DNA of 64,000 nt from DATBJJ01 sp036556425. GTDB lineage: Bacteria; Acidobacteriota; Vicinamibacteria; Vicinamibacterales; 2-12-FULL-66-21. Positions within the stretch are counted from its first letter, which is position 1. Each line of letters begins with the position of its first letter. The stretch covers positions 62,001 through 126,000 of the forward strand of contig DATBJJ010000141.1 of the NCBI GenBank assembly GCA_036556425.1, in the 5' to 3' direction. Position numbers and translations under genes: made by a program. Of the stretch, positions 49,885 through 60,435 are shown piece after piece. The notes under the pieces were generated by a model that worked only from the letters and a program-made list of their open reading frames with translations, ran no database searches and was not told where the DNA came from.

Positions 49885-51135
49885 TCAGATCACCCGGGCA
49901 CGCGGAACGGGAATGATGAAGCGCCCGCCGCGCGCGCGGTACTCGTGCTGCTGCTGGACGATCTCCTCGGCGATGTTCCAAGCCAGTACCAGAAGGAAGT
50001 CGGGGGGACGCCCGTTGGTGAGCGCCGACACCGGGCGCACCGGGATGTGCATCCCTGGAGTGAAGAGCCCGACTTTCCGCGGATTCCGGTCCACAGTATA
50101 GCGAATGAGGCGCGTGTCGATGCCGCAGAAGTTGAGCAAGGTGTTGCCCTTCGCCGGCGCCCCGTATGCCGCGACCTCGGCCCCTTCGCGAGCGAGCCGC
50201 GCGAGCAGATCGAGGAGCGCGCGGCGGCTCTCCCCGACCTCGCCGGCGAACCGGCGCGACCGCGCGGCGTCGGCGGCGCCGCGTTCGCGCTCCGCCGCCT
50301 CGAGCTGCAGCACGTCCGTCGAATGCGACGCCGCCGATTTCGAGAAGTAGACGCGAAGCGATCCACCGTGCACGGCGACGCGATCGATGCGAACGATTCG
50401 CAGCGCCGCCATTTCCGCGAGGCGGCACAGCGGAGCGATCGCGAAATACGACAGATGCTCGTGATAGATCGTGTCGTACTCCACGCGATCGAGCATGTCC
50501 CCGACGTACGGCACCTCCACCACGATCAACCCATCGTCGGCAACCAACGCGCGGCAGCCTTCCAGCACATCGCGGGGATCGTCGACGTGCGCCAAAACGT
50601 TGTTGGCGACGACGACCCGCGCCGCGCCGCGTTCGGCGCGCAGCCGGACTCCGACCTCGCGCGTGAAAAACTCGTTGACGGTTTCGACGCCGGATGCGGT
50701 GGCATCGGCCGCGAGGTTGGTGGCCGGCTCGATTCCGAGCGCGCGGACGTCGTGCGCCGCGAACGCCCGCAGAAACGTGCCGTCGTTGCTTGCCACCTCG
50801 GCGACGAGATCGTCCGGACCGAGCTTCAAAAGGTCGACGACCGTCGCCGCGTACTCGCGGGCGTGCGCCGTCTGCGTGCTGGACGTGCCGGTCACGTAGA
50901 TGTACTCGCGGAACAAGATGTCGGGATCGACGACGTCGAGCAGTTGCAGCAGGCCGCAGCTTCGGCAGAAGCTGAGGTCGAGGGGATACCTCCGCTCCGT
51001 CGCGAACTCCTCGGGGCTGCGGAGAAACGCGTTGGCCAGCGGCGTCGCTCCCAACGAGAGAATGGGGTCGAGCTCGCGGCTTCGGCAGATCCGGCAATCG
51101 GTTCGGCGGACGATCTCCGGACGATCAACCGGCAT
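49885..51135 (-). CDS. TylC3-type sugar C-methyltransferase
   Basis: 416 residues with the three-part plan of NDP-sugar C3-methyltransferases: a Cys4 zinc site (C14, C17, C57, C60), a SAM domain (VAEVASNDGTFL 111-122), and a C-terminal Methyltransf_14-like domain. YHEHLSY (224-230) carries the catalytic Tyr/His/Glu/His set of TylC3. Known members methylate C3 of a 4-keto-6-deoxysugar through an enolate. Sitting beside rfbF/rfbG, the likely substrate is CDP-4-keto-6-deoxyglucose (inference). It overlaps the epimerase gene by 11 bp. Confidence 0.9.
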   Translation of the reverse strand: MPVDRPEIVRRTDCRICRSRELDPILSLGATPLANAFLRSPEEFATERRYPLDLSFCRSCGLLQLLDVVDPDILFREYIYVTGTSSTQTAHAREYAATVVDLLKLGPDDLVAEVASNDGTFLRAFAAHDVRALGIEPATNLAADATASGVETVNEFFTREVGVRLRAERGAARVVVANNVLAHVDDPRDVLEGCRALVADDGLIVVEVPYVGDMLDRVEYDTIYHEHLSYFAIAPLCRLAEMAALRIVRIDRVAVHGGSLRVYFSKSAASHSTDVLQLEAAERERGAADAARSRRFAGEVGESRRALLDLLARLAREGAEVAAYGAPAKGNTLLNFCGIDTRLIRYTVDRNPRKVGLFTPGMHIPVRPVSALTNGRPPDFLLVLAWNIAEEIVQQQHEYRARGGRFIIPVPRARVI

Positions 51136-52072
51136 GATGAAGTTCCGCGGTCCGGCGAATACCGTCGGCGATCGTCGTCTGCGGAACCCACGACGCGAGA
51201 CCGCGCAGGCGGCTCACGTCAACGGTGCCGTGCCACATTTCCTCGGCGCGCGTCGGCAGCGCTCCGAACTCGAGCAGGTTCGGATCGAAGCCGAGCACGT
51301 TGGCCGCGGTCTCCGCGAATTCACGTACGGTGGCGAGCCGTGATGTAGCGAGGTTCACGATGGTGCCGGGCGGTGGCGCACTGGCGCCGAGACGCAGCAG
51401 CCCTTCAGCCACATCCTCGACGTAGGTGAAATCGCGCGGCTGACGGCCATCCGTCAGCGCGAGCCGCTGGCCGCTGCGGGCGGTGCGAAGCAGTGATGGA
51501 AGCAGGCGATGCGCGTGCTCGCCTGGTCCGTAAACGGTGAACAGGCGCCCGATCACGGCGCGCAACCGAACCGCCGCCGCTCGTTCCTGGATGGCTTGCG
51601 TGGCCCGAAGCTTCGTTCGACCGTACTCCGTGGTCGGATTCGCCGGGCCATCTTCGCGGATCGCTCCCTCGACCGGTCCGTACTCCAGCGCGGATCCGGC
51701 GTGCACCAACGACGCGCCCTGCCATCCGTCGGAATCCATCGACTCCACCTGGGCGCATAGCGTTTTTACAAAAGAGGTGTTGATCGCCGCCATCAGTATG
51801 GGATCGCGTTCAGACGGATCGACGCCGTACCCGACGAGGTTGAAGACGATCTGCGGCCGCACGCGCGCGAACGCGCGGCTGACGGCCTCCGGTTCGGTGA
51901 AATCGGCGCGAACGATCGTGAGCGACGGCAGTGCCGCTTCGGCAGCCTTTGCATCACGAGCGGTGACGGTCACAACGGCGCGGTTCCGCTCGAGCGCTCG
52001 AGCGATCCACGCGCCGATGAAGCCTGAGCCTCCCAGCACGAGCGCACGAACACCGCGGTAGGCGTCCATCAT
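51125..52072 (-). CDS. NAD-dependent sugar epimerase/reductase
   Basis: 315 residues (314 if the second ATG, 52069, is used). NAD loop GGSGFIG (14-20), HAGSALEYG and YGRTK (150-154), RDFTYVEDVAEGL. Probably reduces or epimerises the C-methylated CDP-4-keto sugar, finishing the branched deoxysugar. First gene of the five-gene operon ending at 47327. A longer upstream reading to 52201 is out because it is Arg/Ser-rich and crosses the divergent promoter region. Confidence 0.82.
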   Translation of the reverse strand: MMDAYRGVRALVLGGSGFIGAWIARALERNRAVVTVTARDAKAAEAALPSLTIVRADFTEPEAVSRAFARVRPQIVFNLVGYGVDPSERDPILMAAINTSFVKTLCAQVESMDSDGWQGASLVHAGSALEYGPVEGAIREDGPANPTTEYGRTKLRATQAIQERAAAVRLRAVIGRLFTVYGPGEHAHRLLPSLLRTARSGQRLALTDGRQPRDFTYVEDVAEGLLRLGASAPPPGTIVNLATSRLATVREFAETAANVLGFDPNLLEFGALPTRAEEMWHGTVDVSRLRGLASWVPQTTIADGIRRTAELHHAG

Positions 52073-52107
52073 AAAGGAACTCAAACCAGAGGCACGATCG
52101 CAGCGAC

Positions 52108-52113
52108 TATACT
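52108..52113 (+). promoter_or_regulatory. TATACT -10-like box before the HEAT-repeat gene
   Basis: TATACT lies 24 nt before GTG 52138 and 33 nt before ATG 52147 in the 65-bp divergent region with the CDP-sugar operon. The reverse strand reads AGTATA, that is TATAGT-like for the divergent gene with a longer leader. No clear -35. Confidence 0.35.
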
Positions 52114-52137
52114 GAGACGAGCCCTGCGAAGCGTAAC

Positions 52138-53346
52138 GTGATTGCAATGATACGACCCGAGCTTCGTCCGCAAATCTCCAGATTCCTCTTCCTCGGCGCA
52201 TCGGTCGCGCTCCTCACGGTGTGGACAGCGCGCGGTCTCTCTGCGCAATCGACCTCAGGAGCCCCGGAGCTCGCTGCCGGATGGGCCGCGCTCGCCGCGG
52301 GACGAAGCGCAGAAGCCGAACGGCACGCGGACTCGATCCTCCGTACGGCGCCGCGTAACCACGATGCCGTAGCGTTGAAGATCTCGGCGCGGCTCGCGGC
52401 AGGGAACATCAACGGTTCGCTCGATGCTTACGAGCAGTGGCTCGCTGACATGCGCCAGCGCGAAGACGTCTTCCTGCTCGAGCGAATCGCGATCGGAATC
52501 GTGGATGCCGCCGCGGCGTCGAAGGACCGCTCGGTGCGGTCGCGCGCGCTCGAGATCCAAGTGGCGCTGGGCAATCGGGACGCCCTCGCTCAACTGAGCG
52601 CCATGGCCGATGAATCCGCGACGACGAGGACGGATGCGGCACGCGCCCGGCAGGGGGACGGCGCGGCGGTCGCGCGCTTGACGAGCAAGCTCAACGCTCC
52701 TGGCGCGCGCGACGTCAGCGACGCGATCGACGCGCTTCGCGAGGCGGACGCCAAGAGCGCAACTGGAGCGATTGCCGCGGCGCTCGATCCGCGGCGCCCG
52801 CTGCCGACGAAGATGGCCGCCGCTCGCGCGCTCGGCCAGCTGGGCGGCGTCGAGGCGATTCCAAAGCTGCGCCAGGCGCTGAACGATCCCGATCCGCCCG
52901 TGCGCGCGATTGCCGCGGTCTCACTCATGTCGCTCGGCGACCAGACCGGCGCGGAGATCGTGCAGTCGCTCGAGCGTAGTCCGATCGGCGACTATCGGCT
53001 TCTCGTGGTCGAGGCGCGCGCCGCCAGCGAGCCGACCGGACCATGGGTCGGCGTCGCGACGAAGGTCCTCGACGATCCCGACCCGCTGGTCCGCTTGCGC
53101 GCCGCGGAATTGCTCGTGAAGCACGCGGCCGAGCCCGGCAGAGCGGCCGACGTCTTTCGGGACGCCCTCGGCGACTCGAACCCGGCCATGCGTCAGGCCG
53201 CGCTCGATCGGCTGCCGGCTTTACCACCCACGGTTCTCGATCGCGATTTGCCCACGCTCCGCAAGCTTCTGCGCGATCCGTTTCCCCCCGCCCGCATCGA
53301 AGCGGCAGCCGCCTTGCTTCGCGTCTCGGGCGCCCTCACGCCATAA
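52138..53346 (+). CDS. Exported protein with TPR-like and HEAT repeats
   Basis: 402 residues from GTG 52138; ATG 52147 (MIRPELRPQ) is as likely. A hydrophobic signal peptide spans about 14-35, with cleavage near LSA-Q. Residues about 45-110 look TPR-like (WAALAAGRSAEAERHADSIL). Residues about 200-395 are four or more HEAT/PBS-type repeats (ARALGQLGGVEAIPKLRQAL, LDDPDPLVRLRAAELL). Such proteins mediate protein contacts; here probably periplasmic. No enzymatic motif. Not clearly linked to glycan synthesis. Confidence 0.72.
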   Translation: MIAMIRPELRPQISRFLFLGASVALLTVWTARGLSAQSTSGAPELAAGWAALAAGRSAEAERHADSILRTAPRNHDAVALKISARLAAGNINGSLDAYEQWLADMRQREDVFLLERIAIGIVDAAAASKDRSVRSRALEIQVALGNRDALAQLSAMADESATTRTDAARARQGDGAAVARLTSKLNAPGARDVSDAIDALREADAKSATGAIAAALDPRRPLPTKMAAARALGQLGGVEAIPKLRQALNDPDPPVRAIAAVSLMSLGDQTGAEIVQSLERSPIGDYRLLVVEARAASEPTGPWVGVATKVLDDPDPLVRLRAAELLVKHAAEPGRAADVFRDALGDSNPAMRQAALDRLPALPPTVLDRDLPTLRKLLRDPFPPARIEAAAALLRVSGALTP

Positions 53347-53379
53347 ACACGGCGTCACGGCGTGAAAGCGCGAGTAACC

Positions 53380-53409
53380 TTGAAACCTCGCGGCGGTCTC
53401 GCTTACCCT
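53380..53409 (+). promoter_or_regulatory. Possible sigma-70-type promoter of the propeller gene
   Basis: TTGAAA (53380-53385), an 18-bp spacer, and TACCCT (53404-53409), about 76 nt upstream of ATG 53486, in the 139-bp gap after 53346. The -35 is good and the -10 is poor. Confidence 0.3.
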
Positions 53410-53485
53410 ATTGTGAACGCGGCTCCCAACCGATACGAGCACTGGACCAATCCCGGGCCCCACGGGAATGTGGGAAGGACTGTCT

Positions 53486-55477
<1,992 letters not shown>

Positions 55478-55650
55478 CACCTCGAGCCCGCTCGTACAGC
55501 GCCGCCGGCCACGCGGCTATCCATGAGCTGTAAGTGGCTGTCGGCGCTGACATTCAGGCGTGAAATCCCCCCCGCACTTTTGTAACGCCACGCGTAACGA
55601 CGCAAGGGTGTGAAACCGGCGCATCGCGCAAAACAGGCCGGAAAACAATA

Positions 55651-55665
55651 CGGCACAGCCTTTGC
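55651..55665 (+). promoter_or_regulatory. Sigma-54-like -24/-12 promoter before the fibronectin/BACON gene
   Basis: CGGCAC-N5-TTGC matches the sigma-54 consensus TGGCAC-N5-TTGCA: GG (55652-55653) and GC (55664-55665) are 10 nt apart. The predicted start would be only a few bases before ATG 55680. It lies in the 202-bp gap after 55477, where I see no other clear signal. No activator gene is in the window. Confidence 0.35.
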
Positions 55666-55679
55666 CCTGCGGCTGAGGC

Positions 55680-57545
55680 ATGTTCAGATGGCTCCGATTT
55701 CTATGTGTCTGCCTTACTGCGTGCGTGCTGTTTGCCGCGCGCGTCGACGCAGCCACCGTAACGATAGCGTGGGACCCGAACACAGAAGGTGATCTCGCCC
55801 GGTACATCGTCGGATATCGCACGTCCCCTACTGGCGCGGAGACGACCGTCAACGTTGGTCTCGTCACGACCTGGAGTCTGACCACGGCGGTCGCGGGCCA
55901 GACCTATTACTTCCGCGTGTACGCCGAGAACACCGCGGGCTTGCGCAGCGCGCCCTCCAACGAAGTGTCGGCGGTGATCCCGAACACGCCGCCTCCGCCG
56001 ACCGGCGGAGGGCTTGCGCTCGAGCGCGGTCAGCTCTCGTACGCCGCGGTGAAACAAGGAAGCACGGTCACGGCGCAGACGCCGAATCAAAGCATGCTCG
56101 TGACGCAGACGGTCGGTTCGACGGTCTCGTGGACCGCGGCGGTGACGACCGGCACGTCCTGGCTGCGCGTCACCCCCGCGTCGGGCACCGGCACGCAGCC
56201 CATCACGGTCTCGATCGTGCCCAGCGCGCTGAACCCGGGAACGTATAACGGCGTCGTGCGCGTGCGTCCGAACGGCACGAGCTTGAATCTCAACATCGCG
56301 GTCCAGGCGCGCGTGTACACCGCCGGCAGTACCACGGGACCAACAGGCGTCGTCGACACGCCGCAGGATGGCATCGTCAACGTCGCGGGCGCGCTCCCGG
56401 TGACCGGGTGGGCGATCGACGACGTGGCCGTGTCGCGTGTGGATATCTACCGCGACGCGGTCGGCAGCGAGCCGGCGGGAGCGCAGATCTATCTCGGCAC
56501 GGCTGCGTTCGTGGCCGGATCGCGCCCCGACGTCGAGAACTTCTATCCGACGATGCCGATCAGTTACCGCACGGGCTGGGGCTACATGGTGCTGACCAAC
56601 ATGCTGCCCGATCAGAACACCGGGCGCGCGACGGGCGGCAACGGGCCGTTCGCGGTGCACGCGTACGGCATCGACGCCGAAGGCATCGCGCGCTATCTCG
56701 GCACGAAGCGCTTCACCGTGAACAACACCAACTCGCGCCGTCCGTTCGGATCGATCGACACGCCGACGCAGGGCGGCACGGCGTCCGGCAGCAACTTCAT
56801 GGTGTTCGGATGGGCGATCTCGCCGCGCGCGACGATTCCGACAAACGGGTCGACGATCACCGTGTTCGTCGACGGCAACCCGCTCGGCCACCCGACTTAC
56901 AACAACTACCGGTCGGACATCGCGACGATGTTCCCGGGTTACGCGAACTCGAACGGCGCCGTCGGCTACTTCCCGCTCAACACGACGCTGCTGAGCAACG
57001 GCACGCACACGATCGCGTGGGTGGTGACCGACAACCAGGGCAACAGCGAAGGCATCGGCAGCCGCTTCTTCACGGTGCAGAACGGCGCGTCCTCGTCGAC
57101 TGCCGCCGCGGTCGCGACGTCGACCCTCGCCGAGGGATCGCACGGCGCCGCCGTCGGTCAGTCGGCTGAAGTCGTGGCGGAGCTGCCGCCCGACTACTCG
57201 CTCGTCGAAGTGAAGAAGATCGCTTCGGACGATCCGAGCCCGCAGGTGGTCTTCCCCGAGTGGACGGGCACGATCAACGTCAACACGCAGGAGACCGAGC
57301 ACGTCGAAGTGCGGCTCGCCAATCAGTTCGACGAGGCCGGCGGCATCTACGAAGGCTACGTCGTCGCCGGCGATCAGCTCCGGCCGCTGCCGGTCGGCTC
57401 CTCGCTGAACGCGAAGACCGGCGTCTTCAAATGGCAGCCGGGGCCTGGCTTCGTGGGCACGTATGACTTCGTCTTCGTCCGCAACCTCTCCGGCGGATTC
57501 AAGACGCGCATCCCGGTCAGGCTCACGATCGCGCCAAAGCAATAA
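55680..57545 (+). CDS. Exported protein: fibronectin III, BACON-like and two GWA-type Ig-like modules
   Basis: 621 residues. Signal peptide about 1-24 (ends ARVDA). Residues about 25-103 are a fibronectin III domain (TYYFRVYAENTAGL). About 110-205 are BACON-like (SWLRVTPASGTGTQPITVS). Two modules at about 222-345 and 350-468 carry LPVTGWAID and FMVFGWAIS, related to the modules of the upstream gene. A C-terminal Ig-like strand set (FKWQPGPGFVGTYDFVFVRN) ends the chain. Probably extracellular, perhaps binding glycan or other surface proteins. No catalytic residues and no cell-wall anchor motif seen. Confidence 0.78.
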   Translation: MFRWLRFLCVCLTACVLFAARVDAATVTIAWDPNTEGDLARYIVGYRTSPTGAETTVNVGLVTTWSLTTAVAGQTYYFRVYAENTAGLRSAPSNEVSAVIPNTPPPPTGGGLALERGQLSYAAVKQGSTVTAQTPNQSMLVTQTVGSTVSWTAAVTTGTSWLRVTPASGTGTQPITVSIVPSALNPGTYNGVVRVRPNGTSLNLNIAVQARVYTAGSTTGPTGVVDTPQDGIVNVAGALPVTGWAIDDVAVSRVDIYRDAVGSEPAGAQIYLGTAAFVAGSRPDVENFYPTMPISYRTGWGYMVLTNMLPDQNTGRATGGNGPFAVHAYGIDAEGIARYLGTKRFTVNNTNSRRPFGSIDTPTQGGTASGSNFMVFGWAISPRATIPTNGSTITVFVDGNPLGHPTYNNYRSDIATMFPGYANSNGAVGYFPLNTTLLSNGTHTIAWVVTDNQGNSEGIGSRFFTVQNGASSSTAAAVATSTLAEGSHGAAVGQSAEVVAELPPDYSLVEVKKIASDDPSPQVVFPEWTGTINVNTQETEHVEVRLANQFDEAGGIYEGYVVAGDQLRPLPVGSSLNAKTGVFKWQPGPGFVGTYDFVFVRNLSGGFKTRIPVRLTIAPKQ

Positions 57546-57552
57546 CCGAACT

Positions 57553-57583
57553 AGGGGTTCAGGGTTCACAACCTTGAACCCCT
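57553..57583 (+). terminator. Rho-independent-type hairpin terminator
   Basis: A 14-bp stem (57553-57566 with 57570-57583, one G-T pair) and a CAC loop follow the 57545 stop by a few bases; a T-containing tract TGGTGCGTTTGTT comes after. This cleanly ends the 55680 gene before the next promoter. Confidence 0.75.
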
Positions 57584-57594
57584 GGTGCGTTTGT

Positions 57595-57600
57595 TATCAT
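57595..57600 (+). promoter_or_regulatory. TATCAT -10-like box, 7 nt before GTG 57608
   Basis: Right after the terminator, TATCAT ends 7 nt before the GTG start, so a transcript would begin at the start codon. Fourth instance of this hexamer next to a start codon in the window. Confidence 0.5.
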
Positions 57601-57607
57601 TCACTGC

Positions 57608-58495
57608 GTGCCCATCCGCCCGGAGGCGGCCCGCGTCGCGGTCGTCATCGTCAACTATCAGAGCTACGACGAGCTGCACGCGTGCTTGAGGTCCCTCGAG
57701 CAGGCCTGCGGCGCGTTGTCGGTCGTCGTGATCGATCACGACAGCGATCGCCGCGCGGCTGACGCGCTGAGCCGGACGTTTCCCCACGTCCGCGTCGAGC
57801 GCAAGGACGGCAATCACGGCTTCGCCGCGGGCATCAACAACGGCGCGCGCGAGTCGACGTCGCCCTTTCTGCTCCTGCTGAATCCCGACTGCGTGCTCGA
57901 GAAGAACGCGTGCTGCGAGCTCGCGGATTGGATGGAGGCGCATCCCGAGGTCGGCGCCGCGGGTCCGCGGATCCGAAACGCCGACGGCACCGTTCAACCA
58001 TCCGCCCGGCGATTCCCCGATTTGACGACGGCGATCGCGGGCCGCAGCTCGTGGCTGACGCGCGTGCTGCCGGGGAATCCCATGTCGCGCCGCAATCTTC
58101 CCGCGCGCGATCCGTCGATCGCGTCGGCGGTCGAGGTCGATTGGGTCTCCGGCGCGTGCATGCTCGTCCGGCGCGAAGCGTTCAACGCGATCGGCGGCAT
58201 GGACGAAGGGTTCTTCTTGTATTGGGAGGACGCCGACTTCTGCCGCCGCTTGAAGCAGGCGGGTTGGCGCACGATCTACTTGCCGTCCGCCGGCGCGACG
58301 CACATCGGCGGCCGCAGCAGCCGGCATGCCGCCGACGCGTCGCTCGAAGCGTTTCATCGCAGCGCGTACCGTCTGTACCGCAAACACGCAGGTCCCGCCG
58401 CGCAGCTCCTGAGCCCGCTGGTGTTCGTCGGACTCCGCGCGCGGCTCGCGCTGATGAAGCGCATCGTCCGCCGGCAGCGAAGCACGCATGACTGA
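57608..58495 (+). CDS. GT2 glycosyltransferase, rhamnosyltransferase-like
   Basis: 295 residues from GTG. VAVVIVNYQSYDEL near 10, LLNPDCVLE (DxD-like D-C) near 95, VDWVSGACMLVRREAF and FFLYWEDADFCRRLKQAGW near 190-220 are the signature of WbbL/rhamnosyl GT2 enzymes. It probably adds a rhamnose-like sugar, consistent with rmlD nearby. It overlaps the oxidase gene by 8 bp. Confidence 0.85.
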   Translation: MPIRPEAARVAVVIVNYQSYDELHACLRSLEQACGALSVVVIDHDSDRRAADALSRTFPHVRVERKDGNHGFAAGINNGARESTSPFLLLLNPDCVLEKNACCELADWMEAHPEVGAAGPRIRNADGTVQPSARRFPDLTTAIAGRSSWLTRVLPGNPMSRRNLPARDPSIASAVEVDWVSGACMLVRREAFNAIGGMDEGFFLYWEDADFCRRLKQAGWRTIYLPSAGATHIGGRSSRHAADASLEAFHRSAYRLYRKHAGPAAQLLSPLVFVGLRARLALMKRIVRRQRSTHD

Positions 58496-59594
58496 CATCG
58501 ATTGCGTCGTGATTGGCGGCGGGGTCGTAGGCCTCGCCTGCGCGGCGGAGATCGCCGCGAAGAATCGATCCGTGTGTCTGCTGGAGCGGCACCCTCGACT
58601 CGGCATCGAGACGAGCACGCACAACAGCGGCGTGCTCCACGCCGGCATCTACTATCCGACCGGCACGCTCAAAGCGGAGTTGTCGATACGCGGACGACGT
58701 CAGCTCTACGAATTCTGCGCGACGCATGGAGTCCCGCACGTTCGCTGCGGAAAACTGATCGTGCCGAGCGGCCGTTCGGACGAAGCGGCCGCGCTCGAAG
58801 AGCTCGAGGCGTTGTGGAGGCTCGGGACCGCGAACGGCGTCGAAGAGCTCGCGCTGGTCGACGAGGACTTCGTCCGCGCGCGCGAGCCGTTCGCGAAGCC
58901 CACTCGCGCGCTCTGGTCGGGATCGACCGGCATTGTCGAGACCGAAACGCTGGTGCGCACGTTGAAGCACCTGTGCGAGTCGCGCGGCGTGATGATCGTG
59001 GTCGGCAGTCCCGTCATCGGGGGCGATGGCGCCGGCGACATGTTAGTTGTTCGCACGCCCGGCGAGAGTATTCGGGCGGCAACGGTCGTCAACTGCGCGG
59101 GGCTCTATGCGGACGATGTGTCGGCGATGTTCGGCGGACAGACGTTCACGATCTATCCGTGCCGCGGCGAGTACGTCGAGCTCACGCCGTCGAAGCGGTA
59201 CATGGTCAACGGCCTCATCTATCCGCTGCCCCACCTGACGGGACACGGCCTCGGCGTGCACGCGACGAAGACGACGTGGGGATCGGTGCTGCTCGGACCC
59301 ACCGCGCGGTATCAGACGCGGAAAGACGACTACGAGGAGAACCGACTGACCGTCGAGGATTTCGTGCAACCGGTCCGGCAGCTTCTTCCAGGCCTCGAGG
59401 CGAAGGACCTGCGCCTCGCGGGCAGCGGCATTCGTCCGAAGCTCCATCCCGCGACCGAGTCGTTCAGAGATTTCCTGATCGGACGCGACGCGAACGTGCC
59501 CGCGCTCGTGCAAGTCTCCGGGATCGATTCGCCTGGCCTCACGTCATGCCTGGCGATCGGCGAGCACGTCGGCGCGATCGTCAATCACGACTGA
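58488..59594 (+). CDS. lhgO: FAD-dependent oxidoreductase, L-2-hydroxyglutarate oxidase-like
   Basis: 368 residues, DAO/LhgO family. GGGVVG (10-15) binds FAD, STHNSGVLHAGIYY near 43 and IYPCRGEYVELT, VHATKTTWGSVLLGP, GSGIRPKL follow the LhgO pattern. LhgO oxidises L-2-hydroxyglutarate to 2-oxoglutarate and passes electrons to quinone. Its place in a glycan locus, overlapping a glycosyltransferase by 8 bp, is unexpected; a role on a different 2-hydroxy acid or sugar acid is possible. It overlaps the convergent rmlD end by 14 bp. Confidence 0.82.
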   Translation: MTDIDCVVIGGGVVGLACAAEIAAKNRSVCLLERHPRLGIETSTHNSGVLHAGIYYPTGTLKAELSIRGRRQLYEFCATHGVPHVRCGKLIVPSGRSDEAAALEELEALWRLGTANGVEELALVDEDFVRAREPFAKPTRALWSGSTGIVETETLVRTLKHLCESRGVMIVVGSPVIGGDGAGDMLVVRTPGESIRAATVVNCAGLYADDVSAMFGGQTFTIYPCRGEYVELTPSKRYMVNGLIYPLPHLTGHGLGVHATKTTWGSVLLGPTARYQTRKDDYEENRLTVEDFVQPVRQLLPGLEAKDLRLAGSGIRPKLHPATESFRDFLIGRDANVPALVQVSGIDSPGLTSCLAIGEHVGAIVNHD

Positions 59595-60435
59595 GGCGCA
59601 CGTATCGCTCGAGCGCTTCCTGCCAGGTCGGCATGGGAATGCCGGCGCTCGCGAGCTTCTGATTCGAGAGAGCGCAGTTGCGCGGACGCCGCGCGCGCAA
59701 ATTGTGCGCGTCGCTGCGCGTCGGGAGGATCGTCGCCTTGCAGTTCAACAGCCGCGCGGCCGTCTCCGCGACGCCGACCCATGTCGTGACGCCGCTGTTC
59801 ACGCAGTGGTACACGCCGGGCGCCGGGCGCTTCGCGAGAATCGCTTCGGTCGCCGCCGCGACGTCGGCGACGTAGCTCGGCGTGACCGTGCGGTCCTCGA
59901 ACGCTCGGACCGGCTCGCCGTTCTCGATGTTCACGAGAATCTTGTCGATGCTGCTCTTCGCCGGATGGCCGCCGAACAAGCTCTCGACCCGGAGCACGTA
60001 CGACGAGGGCGCGTCGAGCGCCATCCATTCCCCGAGCAGCTTCGACAGGCCATAGACACCGAGCGGATGCGGAGGATCGTCTTCGGTGTACGGGCGATCC
60101 GAGGCGCCATCGAATATGAAGTCTGTACCGTAGTGCACGAGCGTTGCGCCGGTCTCGGCCGCGGCGCGCGTCAACGCGCGAACGCCAACTGCGTTTCCCG
60201 CTATCGCGTCCGCCGGCACGTCTTCCGCCAGATCGACCGCGTTGTACGCCGCGCAATTGATCACCGCGTCAGGGGCGATCGTCTTCATCCGCTCCATCAC
60301 CGCCCTCTCGTCGGCGATGTCGAGCTCGGCGCGCGTCAGCGAGAACACCTCGCACGTTTCGGAGAACCGCGCGGCGATCGCCGATCCGAGCTGGCCGGCA
60401 GCGCCCGTGATGACGACGCGGTTGGGATGATTCAT
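59581..60435 (-). CDS. rmlD: dTDP-4-dehydrorhamnose reductase
   Basis: 284 residues. NAD(P) loop GAAGQLGSAI (11-20), HYGTDFIFDG (100-109) and YGLSK (127-131) are the RmlD pattern; PYTEDDPPHPLGVYG also matches. It reduces dTDP-4-keto-rhamnose to dTDP-L-rhamnose. RmlA, RmlB and a full RmlC are not in the window, so they must be elsewhere. The start overlaps the aminotransferase stop by 4 bp. Confidence 0.85.
   Translation of the reverse strand: MNHPNRVVITGAAGQLGSAIAARFSETCEVFSLTRAELDIADERAVMERMKTIAPDAVINCAAYNAVDLAEDVPADAIAGNAVGVRALTRAAAETGATLVHYGTDFIFDGASDRPYTEDDPPHPLGVYGLSKLLGEWMALDAPSSYVLRVESLFGGHPAKSSIDKILVNIENGEPVRAFEDRTVTPSYVADVAAATEAILAKRPAPGVYHCVNSGVTTWVGVAETAARLLNCKATILPTRSDAHNLRARRPRNCALSNQKLASAGIPMPTWQEALERYVRLSRD

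Noticed and set aside
53348..53365. Short direct repeat (CACGGCGT twice) after the HEAT gene
   Set aside because: It forms no convincing stem and is not followed by a T tract, so I do not call it a terminator.
53468..53485. ATG upstream of the propeller gene
   Set aside because: It overlaps the GGGAAGGA ribosome site that fits ATG 53486 and delays the signal peptide.
55701..57569. Minus-strand frame over the fibronectin/BACON gene
   Set aside because: No signal peptide or domain, and an Arg-rich composition; the plus strand has a signal peptide and modules.
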